A stretch of 64,000 nucleotides of DNA from SXRF01 sp038043465 (GCA_038043465.1 JBBTBX010000006.1:124001-188000); one strand, 5' to 3'. Counted from the stretch's first letter, positions 41,606 through 50,577 are shown. Translations and numbers: made by a program. The notes: generated by a model from the sequence alone, not told the origin.

Positions 41606-41725
41606 ATATTCATTCTGTATAATTTTTATACAGAATGAATATGAAAATCGAGTCCGAAAGAACGATTTTCCGCTGCGAAGCGTGCGTATCTTCAAATAAG
41701 AACTATATAGTTCTTATTTGTAATA
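41606..41725. repeat. Family B repeat, full copy (reversed)
   Basis: A 16-base inverted repeat (arms 41606-41621 and 41627-41642) is followed by ATGAAAATCGAGTCCGAAAG and GCGTATCTTCAAATAAG, the reverse complement of the core at 30692-30740. A perfect 28-base palindrome follows at 41693-41720. It fills most of the gap between slt and the methyltransferase gene. Confidence 0.75.
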
Positions 41726-41753
41726 ACTATATTTGTAGGCTAAGGTTGCTTAA

Positions 41754-42521
41754 ATGTATACACCCGACATTGTAAATCTGCGTCATTTTTATTCAACAAG
41801 TTTTGGGCAGTCAGTCCGCAACCTGATTTCCAGCGCAATACTCCGTATCTGGCCAAATACCGGGGAAGACGTGGTAGTTGGTCTTGGTTATGCCACCCCT
41901 TATCTTGCAGATTTTATTACTCCATCAGCGCATCTTGCCGCCTGCATGCCCGCCGGACAGGGTGCTGCCTACTGGCCACATGGTGGTGATAATCTGGTGG
42001 TCATCTCGCATGATAGTGAACTTCCTTTTACCGAAAGCAGTATCAACCGGGTTTTACTGGTGCATAGCATGGAAAATAGCGAACAGCTTTCCTGGCTGAT
42101 TCAGGAAATATGGCGGATACTCACTCCTAACGGAAGAATTCTGGCTGTTGTCCCCAATCGCCGTGGCATGTGGTCGCGCTCTTCGCGCAGCCCGTTTGGC
42201 TATGGTCGCCCTTTCAGCATAACTCAGATGCGTACCCTGCTTGGCGAGCAGAATTTTACTGTGACCCACGCGAATTCCGCCCTGTTCATGCCCCCTACCC
42301 GCCTGAGATTCTGCTGGAAAATCGCAGGCAAATTAGAGTCAGCAGGCAGGTTCATTTGTAATTTCCTAGGGGGTTTCTTAGGTGGAGTTATTCTGGTAGA
42401 GGCAGAAAAACAGATTTATTCTGGAATTGCCCAGCCGGTTGTCGAAGCACGAAGATACCGGTCAAAGGTTATGGGCGCAAAAGCGATAATGAATATGGAA
42501 AAGAACCAAAGCAGCGATTAG
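41754..42521 (+). CDS. Class I SAM-dependent methyltransferase-like protein
   Basis: The 255-residue protein has VVVGLGYATPYLADF near residue 40, a degenerate glycine loop, then SELPFTESSINRVLLVHSMENSEQLSWLIQEIWRILTPNGRILAVVPNRRGMW, typical of methyltransferase_11. The substrate is unknown. In alphaproteobacteria such a protein often neighbours gloB or the lytic transglycosylase. The 3' end overlaps cutA by four bases (convergent). Confidence 0.85.
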   Translation: MYTPDIVNLRHFYSTSFGQSVRNLISSAILRIWPNTGEDVVVGLGYATPYLADFITPSAHLAACMPAGQGAAYWPHGGDNLVVISHDSELPFTESSINRVLLVHSMENSEQLSWLIQEIWRILTPNGRILAVVPNRRGMWSRSSRSPFGYGRPFSITQMRTLLGEQNFTVTHANSALFMPPTRLRFCWKIAGKLESAGRFICNFLGGFLGGVILVEAEKQIYSGIAQPVVEARRYRSKVMGAKAIMNMEKNQSSD

Positions 42522-42829
42522 GATGTTTCTGTTTCCACCCACTCCATAAACTCCGGCAGACCGGATTCTACCGGCAGAATCAAAACACATGGCAACTCAT
42601 AGCTATGCAGCTCTTTTATCCTGCTTGCCGCTTTTTGCGCTTGTTTATCAGTTGTTTTGGCAAACAGGATAACTTCGCTTGCTTCCTGCACTTCACCTTG
42701 CCATCTATAAACCGAAGTTGATCCATCCAGCACATTAGCACAGGCAATCAGTTTTTCTTGCAGCAATTTATGGGCAATAGAAAGTGCTTCTTCCTTACTT
42801 GCAAAAGTTGCGTATAAAAGTTTTATCAT
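42518..42829 (-). CDS. cutA: CutA-like divalent-cation tolerance protein
   Basis: The 103-residue protein (YATFASKEEALSIAHKLLQEKLIACANVLDGSTSVYRWQGEVQEASEVILFAKT...HSYELPCVLILPVESGLPEFMEWV) has the full CutA1 fold. I chose the ATG at 42829 with an AAGGAGAA ribosome-binding site. A start 108 bases upstream would read through a repeat (KFPLPEGEGE) and lie within murJ. Function in metal tolerance is not settled even in E. coli. Confidence 0.9.
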   Translation of the reverse strand: MIKLLYATFASKEEALSIAHKLLQEKLIACANVLDGSTSVYRWQGEVQEASEVILFAKTTDKQAQKAASRIKELHSYELPCVLILPVESGLPEFMEWVETETS

Positions 42830-42840
42830 AATTCTCCTTA

Positions 42841-42870
42841 CTTCCCCCTCTCCCTCTGGGAGAGGGAACT
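42841..42870. repeat. Family C repeat fragment between murJ and cutA
   Basis: CCCCCTCTCCCTCTGGGAGA and GGGAAC form a short hairpin (CCCTCTCCC-TCT-GGGAGAGGG) like words in the repeat at 44487 and in ccoI. It might act as a terminator after murJ, although cutA follows on the same strand. Confidence 0.5.
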
Positions 42871-42875
42871 TGTTT

Positions 42876-44429
42876 TTACCTGCGCCCCTTAAAACACTCC
42901 ATAACCACTGTCCGTGAATGTAAAATATTAAGTGCAAAACAAATTATAAGATATGCGCCGCCACCAGCACAGGAAAGTAATATAAGCGCCGAAAAACGCA
43001 CGAGCGACAGCGTGTGCCGATCCATATATGGTGCGAAATAGGGCATAATCAGCCACAACACAATCGCCATTGCTAAGCTCGCCAACAAAATTCTTGCAAC
43101 TTGCGCTATCAACCGACGCTCAATAACCAGCCATCCCCGCGCTTTTAACGTCCGCGCCATCAGCACAACATTCACCCAGCTGGCAATCGAAGTGGCAAGT
43201 GCCATGCCGACATATTGCAGAGGTATCATCAGAAGCAGGTTGAAAACCAGATTCACACCAATACATAATGTAGCAATTTTAAACGGTGTTTTAGTGTCCT
43301 GATTAGCGTAAAAAGCTGGAGCCAGAATTTTCACCAGAATAAACGCTGGAAGACCGAGCGCGAATGCCATCAGAGTTTTGAAAGTTGCAGTGGTATCTGC
43401 TGCGGTAAATGCTCCACGTTCAAACATAACGCTGATTATCGGCTGGGCTATTACAAACAGGGCAACCGCCGCTGGAATACTTAAGAACAACGCCAACTCC
43501 ATGGCGCGGTTCTGACTGCGAAAACTCTCTTCACGCTTGCCTTCCCGAATCTGCCGTGAAAGCATAGGCAGCAAAGCAGTTCCCACCGCGATACCGATTA
43601 CCGCTAACGGAAGTTCGCTTATCCGATCTGCATAATATAAATACGACACGCCACTATCGAACTGCGAGGCAATAATGAGATCAATGAATAAATTAATTTG
43701 TGCCACCCCTGCTCCCAGCGCGGCTGGCGCAATCAACACCAAGAGTTTTTTTACTTCAGGCGTAAGTCGTGGGCGCACAAGTTTCGGAAGCATCCCCTGC
43801 CTTCTACAGAAGCGTACCAACCATAGCCATTGCGCCACACCAGAAATCGTCACCGCAATAGCCAGAGCATGCGCGCCCGTTGGGGTAATGTCAGCAATAA
43901 AATAAGGGATAATAATAAGGCATAAATTCATAATGATTGGCGTTGCTGCAACCGCAGCAAACTTATCACCGCTATTTAAAATCCCGCCGAGGAGCGACAC
44001 CAGCGAAATGAAAATTATATAAGGCATAGTGATGCGGGTAAGGGTCACCGCAAGCTCAAATTTATCAGGATTATCAGAAAATCCCGGCGCAAGCACATAC
44101 ATCAGATATGGCATGGAAATTATAAATATCGCAGTTACGATAAGCAAAATAAGAAGCAGAAATGACATAGCCTCGCCAGCAAAATCGCGAGCTTTTTCCT
44201 TGCCATCAACCGCCAGCATCCCAGCAAATAGCGGCACAAACGCCGAATTAAATGCACCCTCGGCAAACAGGCGGCGCAGGAAATTAGGCAGTTTGAAAGC
44301 TACAAAAAAAGCATCCGACAGGAAACTCGCACCGAGGCTGGAAGCAATAGTCACGTCGCGGACAAAACCCAATACCCGCGAAAGCAGCGTGTATCCGCCA
44401 ATTGTTGCTGTTGATTTTACTAGTGACAT
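42876..44429 (-). CDS. murJ: Lipid II flippase MurJ
   Basis: This 517-residue protein with about 14 membrane helices is of the MviN family. Features are LLSRVLGFVRDVTIASSLGASFLSDAFFVAFKLPNFLRRLFAEGAFNSAFVP at the start, the conserved Arg/Asp positions, and PFKIATLC. It flips lipid II across the inner membrane. The ATG at 44429 (MSLVKSTATIGG) is preferred over one 36 bases upstream, since the family begins there. Confidence 0.94.
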   Translation of the reverse strand: MSLVKSTATIGGYTLLSRVLGFVRDVTIASSLGASFLSDAFFVAFKLPNFLRRLFAEGAFNSAFVPLFAGMLAVDGKEKARDFAGEAMSFLLLILLIVTAIFIISMPYLMYVLAPGFSDNPDKFELAVTLTRITMPYIIFISLVSLLGGILNSGDKFAAVAATPIIMNLCLIIIPYFIADITPTGAHALAIAVTISGVAQWLWLVRFCRRQGMLPKLVRPRLTPEVKKLLVLIAPAALGAGVAQINLFIDLIIASQFDSGVSYLYYADRISELPLAVIGIAVGTALLPMLSRQIREGKREESFRSQNRAMELALFLSIPAAVALFVIAQPIISVMFERGAFTAADTTATFKTLMAFALGLPAFILVKILAPAFYANQDTKTPFKIATLCIGVNLVFNLLLMIPLQYVGMALATSIASWVNVVLMARTLKARGWLVIERRLIAQVARILLASLAMAIVLWLIMPYFAPYMDRHTLSLVRFSALILLSCAGGGAYLIICFALNILHSRTVVMECFKGRR

Positions 44430-44486
44430 GAGAAATATGTAGCGGATTATCTTTATTATTTCCAATAGTCTTTTAGGCTGCGCCTA

Positions 44487-44645
44487 CTATCCTCCTCTCC
44501 CCCTGCGGGAGAGGATAGTTTTTGTTACCGCGCATACTTAATGCGAGGGTTACAAAAACTTGGTGAGGGGTAATTACGAACTACGCAACTACGAAGCATA
44601 CCCCCACCCTAACCCTCCCCAGCAAGGGGGGAGGGAAAGAGATTA
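44487..44645. repeat. Intergenic repeat (family C)
   Basis: CTCCCCCTGCGGGAG, a CTTGGTGAGGGGTA segment, and CCCCCACCCTAACCCTCCCC (44601-44620) fill the gap between murJ and the SDR gene. The last 20 bases nearly match 12980-12999 in ccoI. The short TAACCCTCCCC-AGCAA-GGGGGGAGGG hairpin may end transcription of murJ-side RNA or be a repeat only. Confidence 0.65.
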
Positions 44646-44652
44646 GACAAGA

Positions 44653-45381
44653 TCAGGCAGGATAAAACCGCTTCCCCGTATCCTGCAAATCTTCCCGGGC
44701 AAGGCGCAGGAAAACATCAGCTATTTCATCAGGATGCGGTAGGGTTTCCGGGTCTTCGCCCGGGAAAGCCTTAGCCCGCATGCGAGTACGCACACCACCC
44801 GGATCAATCAGGTTAGCTTTCAATGGTGTTTTCGCATTTTCCGCAGCGTAAGTTTCCACCATTTTCTCCAGTGCCGATTTACTAACTGCATAAGCCCCCC
44901 AATAAGCGTAGGTTCCACTTGTTACCCCAGATGACACGAACATGGCGCGCGGGGCAGCGGATAATTTCAGCAGCGGGTCAAAACAACGAATCAGGTGAAA
45001 ATTAGCAGTGAGGTTAACGGCAATAACCTTATCCCAATCATCAGGGTTGCTATGAGCAACCGGCGAGAGTTCGCCCAGAATTCCAGCATTGCCAACCAAT
45101 ATATCCAGCCTGCCGAAACGCTGGGCGATGGACTGTGCCATAATTTCTATTTTATCAGTTTCCAGCAGGTTGAGCGGAACCAAAGTCGCTGTTCCGCCAA
45201 TTGCTTTTATAGCATCATCCAGCTCTTCCAACCCTGCCACGCTGCGACCAGTAGCGATTACATGCGCGCCCTCAGCAGCAAATCTTTTGGCAACGCCGTA
45301 ACCAATGCCGCGCGTCGCGCCAGTTATAAGGGCGATTTTGCCGGAAAGTTGCTGGTGATTAGTGACAGACAATGATTGCAT
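44653..45381 (-). CDS. SDR-family NAD(P)-dependent oxidoreductase
   Basis: The 242-residue protein has the cofactor loop TGATRGIGYGVAKRF, GNAG (NAGILGE) near residue 97, and Ser/Tyr/Lys catalytic residues (FVSSGVTSG...AYAVSKSALEKM). It lies after purF, an arrangement common in alphaproteobacteria, where the function is not known. Substrate is unassigned. It could be a 3-oxoacyl-type reductase. Confidence 0.88.
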   Translation of the reverse strand: MQSLSVTNHQQLSGKIALITGATRGIGYGVAKRFAAEGAHVIATGRSVAGLEELDDAIKAIGGTATLVPLNLLETDKIEIMAQSIAQRFGRLDILVGNAGILGELSPVAHSNPDDWDKVIAVNLTANFHLIRCFDPLLKLSAAPRAMFVSSGVTSGTYAYWGAYAVSKSALEKMVETYAAENAKTPLKANLIDPGGVRTRMRAKAFPGEDPETLPHPDEIADVFLRLAREDLQDTGKRFYPA

Positions 45382-45409
45382 AAAAGTTTTCTGTACAAAC
45401 AGAATATCG

Positions 45410-45967
45410 TTAATGAGATTTTTTATATTCCTGTAATGCTGTATTATAATCGTTAGATTTAAGTATTTTAGGCATATAACGTATTTTTCGCTTACTACTT
45501 AAAGTAAATTCTCCGTTATATCCACCCCTTGCACCGCAAGAATGCTCCCTACAAATACCATTAGGATCACTAAGAACTAACTTATCTCCTTTTACAGAAA
45601 TTGTTAATTTACATTCGTAACTTGCTGGTGTTTTAAGTACAAATCCACCTATTTTTTTGTATTCTGCAACCCCAAAAATAAAACACTGATGACCATTATA
45701 AAACTTAAGTTTCGTTTTAATATAAGCTGCTGAGTCCGAAACACGTACAAATTCTAAAACATTCTCAGATACAAACTTGTCTCCATCAATAGTCCCATTG
45801 TTGAATCGCTTCTTATAAACGCCCTCAAGCTTTTTTATTAATTCTTTTGCGAGCTTTGGATCTCCATTCTCCTCATAAGAAGACACAGCATCTATTTCCT
45901 TATCTTCTGCAATAGCAACAAAACTGTATAAAAATACTACAAAAATAGATAATACCAAAAGTCTCAT
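45410..45967 (-). CDS. Hypothetical secreted protein
   Basis: The 185-residue protein has a signal peptide (LLVLSIFVVFLYSFVAIAE). The mature part has paired Cys (GHQCFIFGVAEY, YECKLTIS, GICREHSCGARGGYNG) and ends in SSKRKIRYMPKILKSNDYNTALQEYKK. I recall similar periplasmic proteins of unknown function with a CGARG loop and RY...L..S..Y..AL end. It might bind cell-wall or lysozyme-like proteins, which is a guess. Confidence 0.55.
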   Translation of the reverse strand: MRLLVLSIFVVFLYSFVAIAEDKEIDAVSSYEENGDPKLAKELIKKLEGVYKKRFNNGTIDGDKFVSENVLEFVRVSDSAAYIKTKLKFYNGHQCFIFGVAEYKKIGGFVLKTPASYECKLTISVKGDKLVLSDPNGICREHSCGARGGYNGEFTLSSKRKIRYMPKILKSNDYNTALQEYKKSH

Positions 45968-45981
45968 AAATCCTCTCAGCT

Positions 45982-47427
45982 TTACTGCTTCTCTGAAAAT
46001 AAATCTTTCTGCGAACCACCAACCGCATTCTCAAAATCAGTTAGCGGAATCGGGTAATCACCGGAGAAGCAGGCGTCGCAGAATTGCGGGTTATTATTAT
46101 CGCGGTTAATGTCCGCCACCGCCTGATACATGCCATCAAGCGAGATGAAAGCAAGGCTATCCACCCCGATAATTTTCGCCATAGCTTCAACATCATAATT
46201 GGCAGCAAGCAGCTGGTCGCGGGTTGGCGTATCAACCCCATAAAAGCAGGAATTAGTGGTTGGCGGGCTGGCGATACGCATATGCACCTCCGTTGCTCCA
46301 GCATCGCGCACCATGGAAACAATTTTCTTGGAGGTAGTTCCACGGACAATACTATCATCCACCAACACCACCCGCTTACCGTCAAGGATCGCACGGTTGC
46401 CGTTATGTTTCAGCTTCACACCCAGATGGCGCACATGATCAGAAGGTTCGATAAAAGTTCGCCCGACATAATGATTGCGGATAATGCCAAGCTCAAAGGG
46501 AATACCCGACTCTTTGGCATAACCAATCGCTCCGGGAATTCCGGAATCGGGAACAGGCACAACCACATCGGCCCCTACACTGGTTTCCCGCGCCAGCCAC
46601 GCACCAATGCGTTTGCGGGTTTCATACACATTGCGACCTTCACTGATTGAATCCGGACGTGAAAAATAAACATATTCAAAAATGCAAAAACGTTTTGGTG
46701 CTTTAGCAAACGGTCTTAGCGAGCGCACTCCACTTTCCGTGATAATAACAATTTCACCAGGTTCAATATCGCGCACGTATTTTGCACCAACAATATCCAG
46801 AGCACAGGTTTCAGAAGCCAGTATATAGCTATCACCCAGCGTTCCCATAACCAGAGGACGTACGCCAAGAGGATCTCTCACCCCTATCAGCATATCATTA
46901 CTCATAACTACCAGCGAATAAGCTCCCTCAACCCGCGACAAAGCGTCAAACAGGCGATCTTCAACTGAAGCATGTTTAGAAAGCGCGATAAGATGGATTA
47001 TAACTTCTGTATCCGAAGTTGACTGGAACAAACAGCCAATATCGATAAGCTGTTTGCGTAGCGTCATGGCATTAGTAAGATTACCGTTATGCGCTACACC
47101 CAGCCCACCAAAACTGAAATCACCAAACAAAGGTTGCACGTTACGCAGCAAGGTTTCTCCGGTAGTAGAATAACGGTTATGCCCAATCGCAATATGCCCT
47201 TTGAGTTTACCGATAACTTCTGCGGAATTGAAATTATCGCCTACCAGCCCGAGTGCGCGGTGTGTATAGAAATGCTCACCATCGAAAGAAACAATACCCG
47301 CTGCTTCCTGCCCACGGTGCTGCAACGCATGCAGCCCCAGCGCGGTTAGTGCCGATGCTTCACCATGCCCGAATATACCGAATATTCCGCACTCTTCATG
47401 AAAATGATCTGTATCAAAAGGTAGCAT
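45982..47427 (-). CDS. purF: Amidophosphoribosyltransferase PurF
   Basis: This enzyme makes phosphoribosylamine, the first step of purine synthesis. The N-terminal nucleophile Cys follows a 12-residue propeptide (HEECGIFGIFG). GHNRYSTTG and the NGNLTNA loop belong to the glutaminase domain. DSIVRGTTSKKIVSMVRDAGA is the PRPP-binding loop. The 481 residues are normal. The start overlaps the cvpA stop by one base, as is usual for this pair. Confidence 0.96.
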   Translation of the reverse strand: MLPFDTDHFHEECGIFGIFGHGEASALTALGLHALQHRGQEAAGIVSFDGEHFYTHRALGLVGDNFNSAEVIGKLKGHIAIGHNRYSTTGETLLRNVQPLFGDFSFGGLGVAHNGNLTNAMTLRKQLIDIGCLFQSTSDTEVIIHLIALSKHASVEDRLFDALSRVEGAYSLVVMSNDMLIGVRDPLGVRPLVMGTLGDSYILASETCALDIVGAKYVRDIEPGEIVIITESGVRSLRPFAKAPKRFCIFEYVYFSRPDSISEGRNVYETRKRIGAWLARETSVGADVVVPVPDSGIPGAIGYAKESGIPFELGIIRNHYVGRTFIEPSDHVRHLGVKLKHNGNRAILDGKRVVLVDDSIVRGTTSKKIVSMVRDAGATEVHMRIASPPTTNSCFYGVDTPTRDQLLAANYDVEAMAKIIGVDSLAFISLDGMYQAVADINRDNNNPQFCDACFSGDYPIPLTDFENAVGGSQKDLFSEKQ

Positions 47428-48095
47428 TATTTTTTACCTAAATTTTTAAGTAAATCTTCAAAGCTTCCAGAACCTTCAGTTGCTTTATCTTTCATTTCAC
47501 CACCAATTTTATCAATATCAGTTGAGTCTATGGAATCAGTCATTCCTGTAGCTGAATCCTGAGCTCTATCTTTTGCTTGCTGCTGCATATTAGAGAGTTC
47601 TTCTACATATTTAGGAGCAATATTAGCGAGCATTAAAGCTCCTTTCTCAACATAAGGTCTGGTCTTCGCTTTTTCCAACCAATCAGGACGATTTTCATCC
47701 TTTATTACTACCGTTATCAGCAAATAACCAAGGGAAATTATAAATGCACCACGCAACGCACCAAAAGCCAGTCCTAGGAAATTATCAAACCAGCCTATTT
47801 CCGTACCTGATTTAAGAACTTTTATAATGATGCGGTTAAAAATTGCAAAGACTATGAGAGAACCGAAATAAAGGCTTAATGTAGCAACAACATTGGCAGC
47901 AAGCGGCTTGGCAAAATGCGGTTGCAGCTTCTCCGAAGCTTCCGGGAAAAAACGCACCGTAATAAACGCCGCTCCAATCCAGGCAATAAGTGACAGTATT
48001 TCCTTAACAAATCCACGAAAAAATGCAAATATGCACGATAATGCCATAATGCTATATATTGCCATGTCAAAATAGTTCAATTGCGCATCAACCAT
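47427..48095 (-). CDS. cvpA: Colicin V production family protein CvpA
   Basis: The 222-residue protein has four membrane helices (MAIYSIMALSCIFAFFRGFVKEILSLIAWIGAAFITVRFF; GAFIISLGYLLI) and a polar, Lys/Glu-rich C-terminus. It is of the CvpA family, often paired with purF in one operon. It may affect the envelope, but the mechanism is unsettled. The ATG at 48095 (MVDAQLNYFD) is preferred over one 30 bases upstream. Confidence 0.9.
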   Translation of the reverse strand: MVDAQLNYFDMAIYSIMALSCIFAFFRGFVKEILSLIAWIGAAFITVRFFPEASEKLQPHFAKPLAANVVATLSLYFGSLIVFAIFNRIIIKVLKSGTEIGWFDNFLGLAFGALRGAFIISLGYLLITVVIKDENRPDWLEKAKTRPYVEKGALMLANIAPKYVEELSNMQQQAKDRAQDSATGMTDSIDSTDIDKIGGEMKDKATEGSGSFEDLLKNLGKK

Positions 48096-48122
48096 TATTT
48101 TTCCCCATTTTTCTGGTAAATT

Positions 48123-48180
48123 CAAACAACTGGCTAGCCAGCCCCTGCACTGTTTCTACAGGTTTTATTTTAAGCGTCAA
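48123..48180. repeat. 58-bp direct repeat of the radA 3' end, copy A
   Basis: The 58 bases beginning CAAACAACTGGCTAGCCAGC match 48854-48911, inside the radA 3' end, at 57 of 58 positions. The copy lies beyond the MntA-HepT genes, downstream of HepT and upstream of cvpA. It is a duplicate scar flanking the inserted toxin-antitoxin module. Confidence 0.85.
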
Positions 48181-48182
48181 TA

Positions 48183-48518
48183 TTAAGGACTGAGTGTTTT
48201 AATTATTTTAGAGATCTGTTGTTTTAATATTGGCAAATCGCCATCTAAAACCTCTTGTACCGTTTGAATATTTATATTGCCATAATCGTGAATAATACGG
48301 TTGCGCATGTTTATAATAGCCGCCCAAGGAATCTGATTATTATTATTTTGCAACTCTACCGATAATTTTCCAGCAGCTTCACCAATTATCGCTATATTAT
48401 ATAAAACTGCGTGCAAAGCCATTTTATTATGTAAATCTGATATTTTATAATCTTCAATATCTATAATAGCCTGTAATATATCCTGAAGTTTTATCAGGTT
48501 AGCATCCAGCTTTTTCAT
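48183..48518 (-). CDS. hepT: HepT-like RNase toxin
   Basis: The 111-residue helical DUF86 protein has the RX4HXY active site (RNRIIHDY) near residue 73, which cuts RNA or tRNA. It is partner of the upstream MntA antitoxin (four-base overlap). In the family MntA AMPylates HepT on the Tyr of this motif, and that Tyr is present here. The stop lies 3 bases after the duplicate 58-bp repeat. Confidence 0.9.
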   Translation of the reverse strand: MKKLDANLIKLQDILQAIIDIEDYKISDLHNKMALHAVLYNIAIIGEAAGKLSVELQNNNNQIPWAAIINMRNRIIHDYGNINIQTVQEVLDGDLPILKQQISKIIKTLSP

Positions 48519-48808
48519 AAGGGCACAGCTTCAGATAAAATATATGGTGCCAGAACCGGCTTTATAGATAAATCATCAAGAACATCTATTTTATGCCCAC
48601 CCATTAATGCAGAAACACCAACCTCAAAAGCCGAAATATCCAATAAAGAACAGCCTTTTTGCGGATGTACTAAAAAATCAATATCGCTATCCAAATGTTG
48701 CTCTCCACGCACCACTGAACCAAAAACACGAACATCCCCAAGCTTGTGCTTAGCAGCAAGCTGAATTATCCCATCACGATAATTAGTTCTTAAAGTCTGT
48801 AAATTCAT
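48515..48808 (-). CDS. mntA: MntA-type nucleotidyltransferase antitoxin
   Basis: The 97-residue protein has the minimal nucleotidyltransferase motif GSX10DXD (GSVVRGEQHLDSDIDF) near residue 30. It neutralises HepT by AMP transfer. I chose the ATG at 48808 (MNLQTLRTN). An in-frame start 48 bases upstream would overlap the radA end region. The pair is inserted between radA and cvpA. Confidence 0.9.
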   Translation of the reverse strand: MNLQTLRTNYRDGIIQLAAKHKLGDVRVFGSVVRGEQHLDSDIDFLVHPQKGCSLLDISAFEVGVSALMGGHKIDVLDDLSIKPVLAPYILSEAVPL

Positions 48809-48842
48809 AGTGTTATTGTAACCATATAAATATAAAAGTAAA

Positions 48843-50198
48843 TCATTTCCCGCCAAACAACTGGCTAGCCAGCCCCTGCACTGTTTCTACAGATTTTATT
48901 TTAAGCGTCAAATCTTTAAGTGAATGACTGGGTGTATAAGCAATAGAAAACCCCAATTTTTCCGATTCCTTAAGGCGGGCATCAGTGCGCGAGACCGAAC
49001 GCACCTCACCAGAAAGCCCAATTTCCCCAAACATTACTGCTTTATCCGGCAAAGGCACATCATAAAGCGCGGATAGCAGGGCAGCAGCCACCGCCATATC
49101 AGCCGCCGGTTCAGAAATTTTTATACCTCCTGCCACATTTAGATAAACTTCCTTATCCGAAAAACGGATGCCACAGCGTGTTTCCAAAACCGCCAGAATC
49201 ATCGCCAAGCGGTTAGAATCCCACCCTACTACGGCACGACGCGGTGATGACATATAAGATGGTGCAACCAGAGCCTGAATCTCCACCAGCAACGGGCGCG
49301 TCCCTTCCATTCCTGCAAATACGCATGCGCCACTAATCGGTGTATCGCGGTGAGAAAGAAATAATGCCGAAGGGTTAGTAACTTCTTTAAGCCCACCTTC
49401 CTGCATATCAAAAACTCCAATCTCATCAGTTCCGCCAAAACGATTTTTGACCGAACGCAAAATGCGGAACTGATGCCCTCGCTCGCCTTCAAAATAAAGC
49501 ACAGTATCTACCATATGCTCTAGCACACGCGGCCCGGCAATCTGCCCGTCCTTGGTGACATGCCCGACCAGAAACAAGGTTATACCGCGTTTTTTCGCCA
49601 GTTTTATCAGCTCATGGCTGGCTGCCCGCACCTGCGAAACTGTCCCTGGTGCAGCCTCTATATTGTCAATAAACATGGTTTGAATGGAATCAATAATCAA
49701 AACTTGTGGTGGGTCTTTATCAATGCTCGCAATAATATCACGCACCGAAGTTGCCGATGCCATAAGCACCTTCTTGCTTTGCAAACCCAACCGCCGCGCC
49801 CGAAGGCTCACCTGCGCCACCGATTCTTCACCGGAAATATAAGCACAGGACAAATCCAGATTTGCCAGAGATACCACCGCCTGTAATAATAATGTCGATT
49901 TTCCTATTCCAGGATCACCACCGATAAGCACCGCGCTTCCGGCAACCAGCCCGCCACCAAGCACGCGATCAAGCTCGCTTATTCCTGTTGTCTGCCGCGC
50001 TGCATCCGGTGCATCAGCATCAAGCGGCACAAAATCAACTTTTCGCCCTTTTCCGCCAACCGATAAGCCTTTGGGCGTTATTTCTAAAGTCTGCTCTGAA
50101 ATACTATTCCACGCTCCGCAATCATCGCAGCGACCTGACCATTTGGTATGGATAGCTCCGCATGAGCTACAGATAAATTGTGAAGTAGGTTTTGCCAT
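48843..50198 (-). CDS. radA: DNA repair protein RadA
   Basis: This 451-residue protein of branched-DNA recombination has a zinc finger (CSSCGAIHTKWSGRCDDCGAW), Walker A (GGDPGIGKSTLL) near residue 93, the RadA motif KNRFGGTDEIG near 250, and a Lon-like C-terminal domain. Its 3' codons are copied 730 bases downstream as the 58-bp repeat. The reading frame is complete, so the repeat did not damage the gene. Confidence 0.96.
   Translation of the reverse strand: MAKPTSQFICSSCGAIHTKWSGRCDDCGAWNSISEQTLEITPKGLSVGGKGRKVDFVPLDADAPDAARQTTGISELDRVLGGGLVAGSAVLIGGDPGIGKSTLLLQAVVSLANLDLSCAYISGEESVAQVSLRARRLGLQSKKVLMASATSVRDIIASIDKDPPQVLIIDSIQTMFIDNIEAAPGTVSQVRAASHELIKLAKKRGITLFLVGHVTKDGQIAGPRVLEHMVDTVLYFEGERGHQFRILRSVKNRFGGTDEIGVFDMQEGGLKEVTNPSALFLSHRDTPISGACVFAGMEGTRPLLVEIQALVAPSYMSSPRRAVVGWDSNRLAMILAVLETRCGIRFSDKEVYLNVAGGIKISEPAADMAVAAALLSALYDVPLPDKAVMFGEIGLSGEVRSVSRTDARLKESEKLGFSIAYTPSHSLKDLTLKIKSVETVQGLASQLFGGK
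48854..48911. repeat. 58-bp direct repeat, copy B (within radA)
   Basis: This is the original copy, lying in the last radA codons. It differs from copy A (48123-48180) at one base (ACAGAT against ACAGGT). The two copies frame the MntA-HepT module of about 670 bases. Confidence 0.85.
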
Positions 50199-50258
50199 TA
50201 TTTAATCGCCATTAATTAACTGCCATTTTATTATTTCCACTTATGAACATTTGTGCTA

Positions 50259-50274
50259 ATGTACATTTGTACAT
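50259..50274. promoter_or_regulatory. Palindrome, candidate antitoxin operator
   Basis: ATGTACATTTGTACAT is a 16-base palindrome (7-base arms, 2-base centre) 21 bases before the RHH antitoxin gene. Ribbon-helix-helix antitoxins usually bind such sites to repress their own operon. Confidence 0.5.
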
Positions 50275-50295
50275 CAAAAATGAAAAGGGTATTTT

Positions 50296-50577
50296 ATGAG
50301 TAGAATTAGCATAGAAGTAACGCCAGATATACACAAGGCAATTAAACTTGCAGCTATTGATAGCGGACTCAGTCTCAAGGATTTTGTGATTCACAAACTA
50401 ATTGAAAATCACACTCATAAAAAACTGAAATCAGGTGCAGGGCATGATGATTGTCCTCTATGTCGCGCTTTTGGTGGGAAAAATAAGAAATACAAAAAAC
50501 TAAAGCCAAGCGATATGAAGATCGTAGGAAAATACAAAACCGCAAAGGATATGTTTGCAGACCTGCTTAAGGAATAA
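50296..50577 (+). CDS. Ribbon-helix-helix antitoxin (RelB/DinJ-like) with CxxC
   Basis: The 93-residue protein starts with an RHH-like segment (RISIEVTPDIHKAIKLAAIDSGLSLKDFVIHKLIE). It has DDCPLCRAF, a CxxC pair unusual for an antitoxin, and a Lys-rich linker to a toxin-binding tail (MKIVGKYKTAKDMFADLLKE). The stop codon touches the YafQ start, so they form an operon. Confidence 0.82.
   Translation: MSRISIEVTPDIHKAIKLAAIDSGLSLKDFVIHKLIENHTHKKLKSGAGHDDCPLCRAFGGKNKKYKKLKPSDMKIVGKYKTAKDMFADLLKE

Noticed and set aside
42829..42937. Longer N-terminus of CutA
   Set aside because: It would read through a repeat and overlap murJ. The ATG at 42829 has a good ribosome-binding site and gives the family length.
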